Made by a program: the position numbers and the translations under genes. From contig NZ_JAIGNR010000001.1 in assembly GCF_019711595.1 (NCBI RefSeq), positions 806,001 to 870,000 on the forward strand: a stretch of 64,000 bases of DNA, given 5' to 3'. The notes under the pieces are model-generated. The model was not told the DNA's origin. It worked only from the letters and a program-made list of their open reading frames with translations, and did no database searches. Position 1 is the stretch's first letter. Each line of letters begins with the position of its first letter. Origin of the DNA: Qipengyuania sphaerica (lineage in GTDB: Bacteria; Pseudomonadota; Alphaproteobacteria; Sphingomonadales; Sphingomonadaceae). Shown piece by piece: positions 26,867-35,522 of this stretch.

Positions 26867-27328
26867 ATGGCCGACAAGCTGACCTTCACCCTCGACACCG
26901 GCGACGGCGAAAACAAGGACGTTGTTATCAAGCTGCGCCCCGATCTGGCACCCGGCCATGTCGAGCGCATCACGACGCTGGCGGGAGAAGGCTTTTACGA
27001 CGGCGTGGTCTTCCACCGCGTGATCCCCGGCTTCATGGCGCAGGGCGGCGATCCGACCGGCACTGGCATGGGCGGCAGCGACAAGCCCGACCTCAAGGCC
27101 GAATTCAACAGCGAACCGCACACCCGCGGCACCTGCTCGATGGCCCGCACTCAGGTGCCCGACAGCGCCAACAGCCAGTTCTTCATCTGCTTCGACGACG
27201 CGGAGTTCCTCGACGGCCAGTACACTGTCTGGGGCCAGGTCGAGAGCGGCATGGAACACGTCGACGCACTGCCCAAGGGCGAGCCGCCGGCAAGCCCGGG
27301 CAAGATCGTAAAGGCGACTGTTTCGTAA
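26867..27328 (+). CDS. Peptidylprolyl isomerase (cyclophilin type)
   Basis: A 153-residue single-domain cyclophilin that catalyses cis-trans isomerisation of X-Pro bonds. The active-site core VVFHRVIPGFMAQGGDPTGTG, the strand RGTCSMAR, the ANSQFFICFDD loop and the VWGQVESGMEHVD region are all present. There is no signal peptide, so it is cytoplasmic. AGGAGA precedes the ATG. Its stop overlaps the start of the next gene by one base. Confidence 0.93.
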   Translation: MADKLTFTLDTGDGENKDVVIKLRPDLAPGHVERITTLAGEGFYDGVVFHRVIPGFMAQGGDPTGTGMGGSDKPDLKAEFNSEPHTRGTCSMARTQVPDSANSQFFICFDDAEFLDGQYTVWGQVESGMEHVDALPKGEPPASPGKIVKATVS

Positions 27329-27588
27329 TGAGAATCGCGGGAGAGAGAGTGTCGAAGTGGAGCGGCTTTGCCGCTGCTGTCGTGCTTTCTCTCCCGATTT
27401 TGATTTACCTAGGATATTTCATCGCGACCACGATCCGGATTGGTGAGTTGCAACTCGGCTATTTTGTCGTGGGCCTTTTGCTCGTCGCGGTCGTCAATCT
27501 GTTTTGGGTCGCAGTGGTAGCAGCGATTGGCGGTTTGACCTCCTTCGCGTGGCTCGCTTTAAGAGGAACAGGCCGCGCTAGAGATTGA
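27328..27588 (+). CDS. Small membrane protein, function unknown
   Basis: An 86-residue protein with a short basic N-terminus and two predicted membrane helices (about residues 10-32 and 42-75, the second perhaps two). No family is recognised. It starts at TAATG, sharing one base with the cyclophilin stop, which is the main support for it being real. Its base composition is somewhat less GC-rich than its neighbours. Confidence 0.5.
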   Translation: MRIAGERVSKWSGFAAAVVLSLPILIYLGYFIATTIRIGELQLGYFVVGLLLVAVVNLFWVAVVAAIGGLTSFAWLALRGTGRARD

Positions 27589-27623
27589 ACGTCTAGCCTA
27601 ACGCCGCTAAAGCGCCACCTCCC

Positions 27624-28967
27624 ATGAAACCGACCAATTCCCCCAAGACCTACAGGGTCAAGAGCTTCGGCTGCCAGATGAACGTCTATGACGGCGAGCG
27701 CATGGCCGAGATGCTGGGCGAGCAGGGCATCGTGCCCGCGCCCGAGGGCGAGGATGCCGACCTCGTGGTGCTCAACACCTGCCACATCCGCGAGAAGGCG
27801 GCGGAGAAGGTCTATTCGGACATTGGTCGCCTGACCAAGGCTGGCCGCGCAGCCGGCAAGGAACCGCTGATCGCGGTCGCAGGCTGCGTCGCGCAGGCCG
27901 AGGGCGAGGAGATCATGAAGCGTTCTCCAGCGGTCAGCATGGTCGTCGGCCCGCAGGCCTATCACCGTCTGCCGGAGATGCTCAACAAGGCGGTGAAGGG
28001 CGAGCGGGCGACCGACACCGACATGCCGGCAATCGCCAAGTTTGCTGCGCTGCCAGAACGCCGCCGCACCAATCCGGCGAGCTTCCTCACCGTGCAGGAG
28101 GGCTGCGACAAGTTCTGCACCTATTGCGTGGTGCCCTATACGCGCGGCGCGGAAATCAGCCGCCCTTATGCGGACCTCGTGACCGAGGCGAAGAAGCTGG
28201 TCGACGCGGGCGCGAAGGAAATCACGCTGCTCGGCCAGAATGTCAGCGCATGGTCGGGCGAGGACGAGCGGGGCCACAACGTCGGCCTTGCAGGCCTCAT
28301 CCGCGACCTTGCGAAGGTCGATGGCCTCGCGCGCATCCGCTACACCACCAGCCACCCGGCCGACATGGACGACGCTTTGATTGCCGCGCATGGCGAGATC
28401 GACAAGCTGATGCCCTTCCTCCACCTGCCGGTGCAGGCAGGCAGCGACCGCGTATTGAAGGCCATGAACCGCAGCCACACGGCGGACAGCTACCTCAAAC
28501 TGCTCGACCGCTTCCGCGCAGCGCGGCCCGACCTCGCGCTCTCGGGCGACTTCATCGTCGGATTCCCCGGTGAAACCGATGCCGAGTTCGAGGAAACGCT
28601 CGCGCTGGTCGACGAGGTCAAATACGCGCAGGCCTTCAGCTTCAAATACTCGCCCCGTCCCGGCACCCCCGCTGCCACGATGGACGGGCAGGTCGCGAAA
28701 GAGGTCATGGACGAGCGCCTCCGGCGCCTCCAGTCCGCGCTCAATCGCGACCAGCTGGCGTTCAACGAGGCGAGTGTCGGCAAGACCTGCGAAGTCCTCG
28801 TCGAACGCAAGGGCAAGCACCCCGGCCAGTGGCTCGGCAAGTCCCCCTGGCTCCAGAGCGTCTGGTTCGAAGGCGATGCGGCCATCGGAGATCTCGTGCA
28901 GGCGGAACTGGTCGAGGCGGGCCCGAACTCGCTCGCCGGCAAGTTGCGCGAGACTGTCGCAGCCTGA
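27624..28967 (+). CDS. miaB: tRNA-2-methylthio-N6-dimethylallyladenosine synthase MiaB
   Basis: A 447-residue radical-SAM methylthiotransferase that adds a methylthio group to i6A37 of tRNAs reading U-starting codons. The UPF0004 domain has Cys17, Cys53 and Cys88 binding the auxiliary 4Fe-4S cluster. The radical-SAM CxxxCxxC is Cys161, Cys165 and Cys168 in [15 protein letters not shown] domain closes the protein. Its TGA directly abuts the stop of the convergent lipoprotein gene (TGATCA). It begins the miaB-phoH-ybeY-CBS block conserved in alphaproteobacteria. Confidence 0.96.
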   Translation: MKPTNSPKTYRVKSFGCQMNVYDGERMAEMLGEQGIVPAPEGEDADLVVLNTCHIREKAAEKVYSDIGRLTKAGRAAGKEPLIAVAGCVAQAEGEEIMKRSPAVSMVVGPQAYHRLPEMLNKAVKGERATDTDMPAIAKFAALPERRRTNPASFLTVQEGCDKFCTYCVVPYTRGAEISRPYADLVTEAKKLVDAGAKEITLLGQNVSAWSGEDERGHNVGLAGLIRDLAKVDGLARIRYTTSHPADMDDALIAAHGEIDKLMPFLHLPVQAGSDRVLKAMNRSHTADSYLKLLDRFRAARPDLALSGDFIVGFPGETDAEFEETLALVDEVKYAQAFSFKYSPRPGTPAATMDGQVAKEVMDERLRRLQSALNRDQLAFNEASVGKTCEVLVERKGKHPGQWLGKSPWLQSVWFEGDAAIGDLVQAELVEAGPNSLAGKLRETVAA

Positions 28968-29552
28968 TCAGCCTTCCGGGTCGTCCACCGGCTCGAGGTC
29001 GACGAATTCGGGCATTTCGGTGATTAGGACCTCACCCTTCGCGTCGGTCATCTCTGCGGGAGCGACCGTGGGATTTGACGGGTAGGCCTCTCCGTCGAAC
29101 CTGAGCAATACGTTGCCCGAAGGCCCGCCGCCGCCGGACACCGCGACGGTAATGTCCCTCCAGCCATTCGTTGCGCTGTCCAACACCGTCACCGGTGTGC
29201 GCGATACGCTGATGTCGCCGACCTTGCGCCACATCGGCCCTGCAGGAGTGAGCACGAGCGTCGGGCATCCGCCCGTACCGCAGAAGTATGGTGCGGCGAG
29301 ATAAACGATCGCCTCGTCGGCACCGTCACCATCGAGATCGCTCCACGCCAGCGCGTAGCGCATGGTTCCGGCCTCCGGATACTCCTGCAGCAGGAAGTGC
29401 CGGACGTCGTCTTCGCGAGTTGGGGCTGCCGCTTCGGTCGCTCCGGTTTCGGGAGCATCGGTCTCTTCTGCCTCGTCCGGTACGGTCCCGGAGGAACACC
29501 CTGCAAGGGTCATCAGCGTAGCGGCGGCGAGGGCAATACGAAGCATCTGCAT
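28968..29552 (-). CDS. Lipoprotein with VCBS/FG-GAP-like repeat
   Basis: A 194-residue protein with a lipoprotein signal (AAATLMTLAGC) and an acidic linker (DEAEETDAPETGATEA). The folded part contains ALAWSDLDGDGADEAIVYL, a calcium-loop-like DxDGDxxDE motif as in integrin/FG-GAP proteins, then a CGTGGC pair. It would sit on the outside of the inner membrane or in the outer membrane. The function is unknown. Two ATGs six bases apart (29552 and 29546) follow CCGGGAG; either may be used. It is inserted on the opposite strand between miaB and phoH. Confidence 0.72.
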   Translation of the reverse strand: MQMLRIALAAATLMTLAGCSSGTVPDEAEETDAPETGATEAAAPTREDDVRHFLLQEYPEAGTMRYALAWSDLDGDGADEAIVYLAAPYFCGTGGCPTLVLTPAGPMWRKVGDISVSRTPVTVLDSATNGWRDITVAVSGGGGPSGNVLLRFDGEAYPSNPTVAPAEMTDAKGEVLITEMPEFVDLEPVDDPEG

Positions 29553-29703
29553 TCTCCCGGTAACGCGAGTCGGTGCGGGAGTGTGATCGCAGCCCCGGTG
29601 CGTGACAAGCCGGTTACTTTCCACCGCCATGACACGGACCCCTTCTTGCGCGACGCGCGTTGAAGAGTAACCTTCCGACTCGCAACACATGCGAAAGGAG
29701 CAA

Positions 29704-30747
29704 ATGGCTCGCAAACCCGCCAGCAGGCAGCATGACCAGGGAGGCACGGTCCTGACCAAGCCCCCGACCCCGCAGCGCGAAGTGCGCCGCGCCCAGATCG
29801 ACCTCGAATTCGAGAACCAGAGCCTCCTCGGCGCGCTTTTCGGACAGTTCGATGCCAACCTCGTGCAGGTTGAAAACCGATTGGGCGTGTTCATTTCCGC
29901 CCGCGGCAATGCGATCCATATCGAAGGCCCCGAAGACAGCGTTGCCCGCGCGCGCGACGTCCTCAACGAAATGTACGACCGCCTCGCCATGGGGCAGGAT
30001 CTCGATCAGGGCGCGATCGAATCGCTGATTGCCATGTCCAACGAACCGACGCTGGACGGCATCATGGACGGCAAGCCCGAAGGCCCGCCGATCATGATCC
30101 GCACGCGGCGCAAGACCATCGTGCCGCGCAGCGCCATGCAGGCGACCTACATGCGCAGCCTCGTGCGCGACGACATCATCTTCGCGCTGGGTCCGGCGGG
30201 TACGGGCAAGACCTATCTCGCGGTGGCGCAAGCCGTGGCGCAGCTGATCAACGGCAGCGTCCAGCGACTGATCCTTTCGCGCCCGGCCGTGGAAGCGGGC
30301 GAAAAGCTCGGCTTCCTGCCTGGCGACATGAAGGAGAAAGTCGATCCTTACCTGCGTCCGCTTTACGACGCGCTCTACGACTGCATGCCGCCCGAACAGG
30401 TCGAGCGGCGGCTGGCCAGCGGCGAGATCGAGATCGCGCCCATCGCCTTTATGCGCGGGCGTACTCTGGCGGACAGCTTCATTATCCTCGACGAGGCGCA
30501 AAACACCACGCGCGAGCAGATGAAGATGTTCCTCACCCGCTTCGGCCAGAACAGCCGCATGGTCGTGTGCGGCGACCCGCGGCAGGTCGACATCCCGGGT
30601 GGAGACGGCATGAGCGGCCTCGCCGATGCGGTCGGCAAGCTCGAAGGGGTAGAGGGATTCGGAACGATCCGCTTCACCGCTGCCGACGTCGTGCGCCACC
30701 CCATTGTGGGCCGCATCGTGGAGGCCTACGAAGGTCCTGCAGCCTAG
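29704..30747 (+). CDS. PhoH family ATPase
   Basis: A 347-residue cytoplasmic ATPase of the PhoH (PhoL/YbeZ) type. An N-terminal KH-like region (about residues 35-95) is followed by the P-loop GPAGTGKT at 163-170, the RPAVEAGEKLGFLPGDM segment, Walker B FIILDEAQNTT and the sensor motif MVVCGDPRQVDIP. YbeZ interacts with YbeY, whose gene follows directly, in RNA metabolism. ATG at 29704 is used because AAAGGAG lies four bases upstream of CAA-ATG; the reading from 29689 is less likely. Confidence 0.92.
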   Translation: MARKPASRQHDQGGTVLTKPPTPQREVRRAQIDLEFENQSLLGALFGQFDANLVQVENRLGVFISARGNAIHIEGPEDSVARARDVLNEMYDRLAMGQDLDQGAIESLIAMSNEPTLDGIMDGKPEGPPIMIRTRRKTIVPRSAMQATYMRSLVRDDIIFALGPAGTGKTYLAVAQAVAQLINGSVQRLILSRPAVEAGEKLGFLPGDMKEKVDPYLRPLYDALYDCMPPEQVERRLASGEIEIAPIAFMRGRTLADSFIILDEAQNTTREQMKMFLTRFGQNSRMVVCGDPRQVDIPGGDGMSGLADAVGKLEGVEGFGTIRFTAADVVRHPIVGRIVEAYEGPAA

Positions 30748-31236
30748 GTGGACCTCGATATCGAAATCGATGGCTGGCCCGGCGCGCCGGATTGGGAGGA
30801 TCTTGCGCACAAGGCCCACGCGGCAATCGCGAAGGTCGAGCCTGCGCTCGCGCACCCGCGCCTGACCACCAGCCTGCTGTTCACCGATGACGAGCAGGTC
30901 CACGAGCTCAACAAGGAGTGGCGCGGCAAGGACAAGCCGACCAACGTGCTTTCCTTCCCCATGCTTGAGCGCGAAGACCTTCTCGATCTGGGCGAGAGTG
31001 GGCCGCCCGAAATGCTCGGCGATATCGCGCTGGCCTTCGAGACTTGCGAGCGCGAGGCGGGCGAGAAGGGCGTCAGCCTTGCAGATCACACGACCCATCT
31101 CCTGATCCATGGATTCCTGCATCTGGCAGGCCATGACCATGTCGATTCCGACGAGCAGGCGGCGGCGATGGAGAAACTGGAAATCGAAGCGCTTGCATTG
31201 TTGGGTATTGCGGACCCATATGGGGACCGCGCTTAG
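30748..31236 (+). CDS. ybeY: rRNA maturation endoribonuclease YbeY
   Basis: A 162-residue zinc-dependent RNase needed for 16S rRNA 3'-end maturation and ribosome quality control. The signature HGFLHLAGHDH supplies His121, His125 and His131 as zinc ligands. TNVLSFP near residue 65-71 is also characteristic. It starts at a GTG immediately after the phoH stop with no gap, so it is probably translated by coupling to phoH. Confidence 0.95.
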   Translation: MDLDIEIDGWPGAPDWEDLAHKAHAAIAKVEPALAHPRLTTSLLFTDDEQVHELNKEWRGKDKPTNVLSFPMLEREDLLDLGESGPPEMLGDIALAFETCEREAGEKGVSLADHTTHLLIHGFLHLAGHDHVDSDEQAAAMEKLEIEALALLGIADPYGDRA

Positions 31237-31275
31237 CCTCATTTCGAGGCGCATTTGGAGTTTACGACCCGGCCC

Positions 31276-32193
31276 ATGGCCAATACTTCACCCCCCGCCG
31301 GAGACGCGGAGAGTAGCAGCGGGCTCTGGCCCGCCATCAAGAAACTGTTCGACGCCGAAGGTGGCGAGCGTTCGCTGCGTGCCCAGCTCGAAGAAGCCAT
31401 CGACGAACACGAGGGCGAGAACGGCACGGCAGACACCGAGGATACCGCCAAGGGCGATCTTTCCGGTGTCGAGCGCCAGATGCTCCGCAACCTTCTGCAC
31501 TTCAGCGAACATGATGCAGACGATGTCGCCGTGCCGCGCGGCGAAATCATCGCCGTCGATGCAGGGGCGAGCTGGGACGAGGTCGTTGCTGCCTTCTCCG
31601 AACACGGCCACTCGCGCATGCCCGTCTATCGCGGACAGCTCGACGACGTGATCGGGATGATCCACATCAAGGACATCTTTCCCTTCCTTGCCGAGCGCAA
31701 GACGCCGCCCGCTGACTGGACGGTGCTGATGCGCCAACCGCTGTACGTGCCGCAGACTCGCAATGCGCTCGATGTGCTGGCCGATATGCGTGCGCAGCGG
31801 ATGCACCTCGCTATCGTGCTCGACGAGTTTTCCGGCACCGACGGGATCATCACCATCGAAGATCTCGTCGAGGAAATCGTCGGCGAGATCGAGGACGAGC
31901 ACGACGATGCGCCCGAAATCTGGATCGCTTCGATCGGTGAGGGAATGTGGGATTGCGATGCCCGCGCCGAACTCGACGACGTGGCAGAGAAGATCGACCC
32001 GCGCCTGGCCGAAGTGGAAGAGGCGGTCGACACGCTGGGCGGACTCGCCTTCGTCCTAGCAGAGCAGGTTCCGCCGGTGGGCAAGGTGCTCGAACACCCG
32101 AGCGGCTGGAAGATCGAGGTGACCGGCGGTGACGAAACGCATGTCACCCGACTGCGCCTACATGCACCCGAAGAATTGGAACCCGCCGACTGA
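31276..32193 (+). CDS. CBS-domain protein of the CorC/TlyC (hemolysin C) family
   Basis: A 305-residue soluble protein with two CBS domains (about residues 75-200, including VAVPRGEIIAVDA and LAIVLDEFSGTDGIITIEDLVEEIVGEIEDEHD) and a C-terminal CorC_HlyC transporter-associated domain (about 225-300). The family is tied to Mg2+/Co2+ export or resistance and usually accompanies ybeY. The ATG at 31276 lacks a well-placed ribosome-binding site; a TTG at 31255 has GAGG five bases upstream and is a real alternative. In many relatives lnt follows; here a LysR gene does. Confidence 0.88.
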   Translation: MANTSPPAGDAESSSGLWPAIKKLFDAEGGERSLRAQLEEAIDEHEGENGTADTEDTAKGDLSGVERQMLRNLLHFSEHDADDVAVPRGEIIAVDAGASWDEVVAAFSEHGHSRMPVYRGQLDDVIGMIHIKDIFPFLAERKTPPADWTVLMRQPLYVPQTRNALDVLADMRAQRMHLAIVLDEFSGTDGIITIEDLVEEIVGEIEDEHDDAPEIWIASIGEGMWDCDARAELDDVAEKIDPRLAEVEEAVDTLGGLAFVLAEQVPPVGKVLEHPSGWKIEVTGGDETHVTRLRLHAPEELEPAD

Positions 32194-32212
32194 ACTTGTC
32201 AGTTGCACGAAA

Positions 32213-32228
32213 TTGCACATTGGCGCTC
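32213..32228 (+). promoter_or_regulatory. Direct repeat TTGCAC-N4-TTGCAC before the LysR gene
   Basis: Two TTGCAC hexamers start exactly ten bases apart, about 40 bases before the start codon of the LysR-type gene. One-turn spacing suggests a protein binding site or a promoter element; autoregulation by the LysR protein is a guess. Confidence 0.3.
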
Positions 32229-32261
32229 GACAGCGGGGGTAATGGTGAATAGTCCGGTGGC

Positions 32262-33146
32262 ATGGCCACACGCCGACTTCCTCCCCTGCGCGCACTCGAA
32301 GCCTTCGTTCGCACCGTGAGGCTTGGATCGGCGCGGGCCGCGGCAGACGAATTGGGCCTGAGTCCCTCGGCGCTGTCCAGGCGGATCGGGAATCTCGAGG
32401 AATTCGTCGGCAAGCGCCTCTTCACCCGCGCCCGCCAGGCGATGCAGCTGACCGACGACGGCCATGCATTCTACGAGGCGGTCAATCCGCAGCTGGAGGC
32501 GCTCGCGCGGGCGGTGGAAAGCCAGTCGGAGAACCTCTCGGTCCTGCGCCTGCACCTGGGCGTCCTTCCGCTATTCGGCAGCCAGCGGCTGTTCCCGCGC
32601 CTCGCCGAATTGCGTGCGCGCCATCCCCTGCTTCACATCGATATCGATACGGGACCTCATCTCGAGGACCGGGTCGGCGATGTGCTCGATGCCGCCATCA
32701 TCCTCTCGCGAGGTCCCTCGCGCGGGCTCCATGCCGTGCGGCTCGATTATAATAAGGTCCACGCGATTTGCAGCCGCGATCTGGCCACCCGGCTGGGGGA
32801 CAAACCCGAAGCCGACATGCTCGCGAAGCAGACCTTCCTCGTCCATAACGAGCTGTCCGAGAGTTTCACCGCATGGCGCGCCGAGATCGGCCTGCCTGAC
32901 CTCGAACCGGCTGCGATCGACCATTTCGATTCCGGCCAGCTGATGCTGGAAGCGGCGGCGCAGGGTCTGGGCATTGCGATCATGCATGATGACCATATGC
33001 GTCGCGCTGCCGATAACCGGCTGGCGACGCTGTTTAACGTGACCGTCGAAAGCCCTTACAGCTACTGGTTCGTATGCAAGCCGACAGCGCTGGAGGAGCG
33101 TCCCGTTCGGCTCTTCCATGACTGGCTCGTAAAAGCGGGCCTTTAA
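32262..33146 (+). CDS. LysR-family transcriptional regulator
   Basis: A 294-residue regulator with the LysR N-terminal winged helix-turn-helix (residues about 5-65: LRALEAFVRTVRLGSARAAADELGLSPSALSRRI is the region, recognition helix at SPSALSRRIGNLEE) and a periplasmic-binding-protein-like effector domain from about residue 90. The C-terminal half resembles GcvA-like members. No divergent target gene is adjacent, so its regulon cannot be guessed. Its TAA is shared with the convergent acyltransferase through a TTAA palindrome. Confidence 0.9.
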   Translation: MATRRLPPLRALEAFVRTVRLGSARAAADELGLSPSALSRRIGNLEEFVGKRLFTRARQAMQLTDDGHAFYEAVNPQLEALARAVESQSENLSVLRLHLGVLPLFGSQRLFPRLAELRARHPLLHIDIDTGPHLEDRVGDVLDAAIILSRGPSRGLHAVRLDYNKVHAICSRDLATRLGDKPEADMLAKQTFLVHNELSESFTAWRAEIGLPDLEPAAIDHFDSGQLMLEAAAQGLGIAIMHDDHMRRAADNRLATLFNVTVESPYSYWFVCKPTALEERPVRLFHDWLVKAGL

Positions 33147-34039
33147 CTTTCCGGCAGCTTGGGCCGGTATCGCACCGCCTCGACCACATGCTGGTAATCG
33201 CGCAGCGGCTTGCCAAGATTTGCGACCAGCTGTTCCTCGATCTCCTCGCGCGCCTTGGCCGCAATTGCCTTGCGCCCGCGGTACTCCTCGGGGCTGAAGG
33301 GTTCAAGGTAGGTAATCCGCAGGCGAAACGTGCCGCGCCGGGCCATCACGCGCATGGCGTTGTGCAGGCCGCTTTCCTCCCCGATCCAGGCGATTTCCTC
33401 TGAATTCTCGCCATAGTCGAGTACGACCGGCTGGACCATCACGCCGGGCGGCGGCGGTTCAAGGACCGAGATCATCGACGACTTGAACGGTAGCAGCGAA
33501 TGGCCGTCGGTCACCGTGCCTTCCGGAAAAACGGTGACGGACCAATTGTCCTGCAACGCCTCCTTGAGCGCGTTTATCTGTTCGGCGACGCCCATGCGGT
33601 TTTCGCGCTTCACGAAGACGGTGCGGTTGAGACCGCACAGCCAGCCGATCACGGGAACCTGACTGAGCTCCCACTTGGCGACGAAAGCCGTGCCGCTCGC
33701 GCCCGCCATCGCAAGGATGTCGATCCATGAAATATGATTGGCGATGAAGAAGACGTCGCGGTGCAGCGGTGTGCCTATTACCTTCACCCGTGCCCCGACC
33801 ACGCGTGCGGTGTAGCGCAGGAACAGCATGGGGAAGGGCGAGCCATATGCGAAGATGCGGTAAGCATAATGCATCGGCACGAAGACGAGCAGCAGCAGGA
33901 GTATGCCAAGTGTGCGCAGGATGAAGCGCACCCAACCTGCAATCGTCAGCGGGACCTTCTCTCCCGCTGCCGCCGCCAGTCTTTTCGCGGAATAGCGGGC
34001 GAGCTTGCGCTCAGCTCTCGCGGTCGAGCCGGACGCCAT
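33143..34039 (-). CDS. Lysophospholipid acyltransferase (PlsC-like)
   Basis: A 298-residue membrane-associated acyltransferase of the 1-acyl-glycerol-3-phosphate acyltransferase family. A membrane helix (about residues 30-52) precedes the catalytic HxxxxD motif NHISWID and the substrate-binding FPEGT in TVFPEGTVTDG. It would add the second acyl chain in phosphatidic acid synthesis or modify an aminolipid such as ornithine lipid. The start at 34039 overlaps the end of fur by 29 bases; no better downstream start is seen. Confidence 0.85.
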   Translation of the reverse strand: MASGSTARAERKLARYSAKRLAAAAGEKVPLTIAGWVRFILRTLGILLLLLVFVPMHYAYRIFAYGSPFPMLFLRYTARVVGARVKVIGTPLHRDVFFIANHISWIDILAMAGASGTAFVAKWELSQVPVIGWLCGLNRTVFVKRENRMGVAEQINALKEALQDNWSVTVFPEGTVTDGHSLLPFKSSMISVLEPPPPGVMVQPVVLDYGENSEEIAWIGEESGLHNAMRVMARRGTFRLRITYLEPFSPEEYRGRKAIAAKAREEIEEQLVANLGKPLRDYQHVVEAVRYRPKLPES

Positions 34040-34433
34040 AGAGTTCCATGCGGTGGTCGACGAGGCGGTAGCCGAGCTTCTCGGCAATCTGTTTCTGGAG
34101 GGCTTCGAGTTCGGGATCGACGAATTCGACGACCTTCCCGCTCTCCACGTCGATCAAATGGTCATGGTGCGCTTCGGGAGCCGCTTCGTAGCGGGCGCGT
34201 CCATCGCCGAAATCGTGACGGTCGAGAATACCCGCCTCTTCGAACAGGCGTACCGTGCGATATACCGTGGCGATCGAGATGCCGGGATCTATCTTGTTGG
34301 CGCGTTCATGCAGCATTTCGACATCGGGATGATCGTCGCTTTCCGACAGCACCTTCGCGATGACGCGGCGCTGTTCGGTGATGCGCAGGCCCTTGTCGGC
34401 GCAAAGCTGTTCGAGGTCGATACGCTGGTGCAA
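34011..34433 (-). CDS. Fur-family metalloregulator (Fur/Mur type)
   Basis: A 140-residue ferric-uptake-regulator family protein. The winged helix-turn-helix is at about residues 15-80 (RITEQRRVIAKVLSE, ISIATVYRTVRLFEEAGI), followed by the metal-binding HHDHL segment. The structural CxxC pair of enterobacterial Fur is absent: the position reads HHDHLIDVESGKVVEF. Alphaproteobacterial Fur/Mur proteins share that lack, and many respond to Mn2+ rather than Fe2+, so the metal is left open. It lies between mucR and the acyltransferase gene, and is co-directional with both. Confidence 0.9.
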   Translation of the reverse strand: MHQRIDLEQLCADKGLRITEQRRVIAKVLSESDDHPDVEMLHERANKIDPGISIATVYRTVRLFEEAGILDRHDFGDGRARYEAAPEAHHDHLIDVESGKVVEFVDPELEALQKQIAEKLGYRLVDHRMELYGVRLDRES

Positions 34434-34453
34434 TGTGTTGTCCCGGATGAGTA

Positions 34454-34483
34454 ACGCCCCGCACCCTTATCGGGCCGGGGCGT
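34454..34483 (-). terminator. Strong stem-loop between mucR and fur
   Basis: ACGCCCCG and CGGGGCGT form a perfect eight-base stem, with a further CCC/GGG pairing inside the 14-base loop. It lies 25 bases after the mucR stop and 20 bases before the fur start on the minus strand. No U-run follows, so it may be a Rho-type or partial terminator, or a structure in the fur leader. Confidence 0.4.
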
Positions 34484-34508
34484 GTATCTCAAGCCGTGGG
34501 AAGCCGGT

Positions 34509-34949
34509 TTATGCCGCCTTCTTCTTGCGGCCCCGCTTCTGGCCGGGTTTGCGGCCGAGGCCGATCTTCTTGGCAAGATCGCGACGGGTGTCTGCATAGT
34601 CGGGTGCGACCATCGGATAATCCGAGGGCAGTTCCCAGCGCGCGCGGTACTCGTCGGGCGTCATGTCGTGCTCGGTATTGAGGTGACGCTTTAGCATCTT
34701 CATCTTCTTGCCGCAGTCGAGACAGACGATGTGATCCTTCTTAACCGAAGCGCGTACGGAGACGGCCGGGTCTGGGCGTGCTTCTTCAGCGGCACTACCG
34801 CCGCCGAGGCCGGACAGGGCATTGTAAACGTTCGAAATCAGCGTCGGCACTTCGTCTACGGCAACGCTGTTATTGGAAACATGGGCAGCAACGATATCCG
34901 AGGTCAGCGTAATCAGCGTCTCGGTCATATCGATTTCGAATTCTTCCAT
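34509..34949 (-). CDS. MucR/Ros family zinc-finger transcriptional regulator
   Basis: A 146-residue global regulator of the alphaproteobacterial MucR/Ros family, which binds AT-rich DNA and controls exopolysaccharide, motility and cell-cycle genes. The zinc finger is C-x2-C-x9-H-x4-H in CLDCGKKMKMLKRHLNTEH, and the MTPDEYRARWELPSDYPMVAP segment after it is diagnostic. A basic tail (GRKPGQKRGRKKKAA) ends the protein. ATG at 34949 has GGAG eight bases upstream. The region before it is AT-rich, which suits autoregulation. Confidence 0.93.
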   Translation of the reverse strand: MEEFEIDMTETLITLTSDIVAAHVSNNSVAVDEVPTLISNVYNALSGLGGGSAAEEARPDPAVSVRASVKKDHIVCLDCGKKMKMLKRHLNTEHDMTPDEYRARWELPSDYPMVAPDYADTRRDLAKKIGLGRKPGQKRGRKKKAA

Positions 34950-35066
34950 TGAATAGACTCCACCTTTTTGAATTCGATATGCCCGGTAAAAACGGATGTC
35001 TACTCTAAGTTGTATATTTCCGCCACTTTGTCGCACGGCTACAACTTGCCGAGGTAATGAACGCTC

Positions 35067-35522
35067 TCAAACGCTGCGAGCGAAGGTCAGGGCGTCGATG
35101 GTAGCTCCCGTGACGGTGCGATAATAATCGGGGCGCTGGCCGATCTGTTCAAAGCCTGCGCGCCGGTACAGACGCTCTGCCGGATTGTTTGCCCGCATCT
35201 CGAGGAATACCTTCACCGCAGAGCGCTCGTTCGCGCTGGCGAAGAAACGGTCCAGCAAAAGGCGCCCCAACCCCTTGCCGCGATGATCCGGATGGACGGC
35301 TATAAGCAACAGTTCCACTTCATCGGCAGCCTGGCGGGCGAGCACGAAACCGGCGGCGGATTCTCCGTCTTTCGGACGTTCCCCGTCTCCTCCGGCGAGC
35401 AGAGTGTAAGTCGAGGGTAGGGCAAGCGAATCCTCGACCTGCCGGCGCGTCCACGCCTCGCGGTAATGGGGATCGAAGCTCGCCTCCATCACCGACATAA
35501 GCTTGTCGAGATCGCTAATCAT
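35067..35522 (-). CDS. rimI: Ribosomal protein S18-alanine N-acetyltransferase RimI
   Basis: A 151-residue GNAT-family acetyltransferase. The acetyl-CoA loop is HPDHRGKGLGRLLLD (motif A) and FLEMRANNPAERLYRRAGFEQIG is the C-terminal part typical of RimI. It acetylates the N-terminal Ala of S18, and perhaps other proteins. Its ATG overlaps the TGA of tsaB, the classic tsaB-rimI coupling. Confidence 0.9.
   Translation of the reverse strand: MISDLDKLMSVMEASFDPHYREAWTRRQVEDSLALPSTYTLLAGGDGERPKDGESAAGFVLARQAADEVELLLIAVHPDHRGKGLGRLLLDRFFASANERSAVKVFLEMRANNPAERLYRRAGFEQIGQRPDYYRTVTGATIDALTFARSV

Noticed and set aside
29614..31254. 546-codon frame on the minus strand opposite phoH and ybeY
   Set aside because: Antisense of two conserved genes with catalytic motifs; no start signal or domain.
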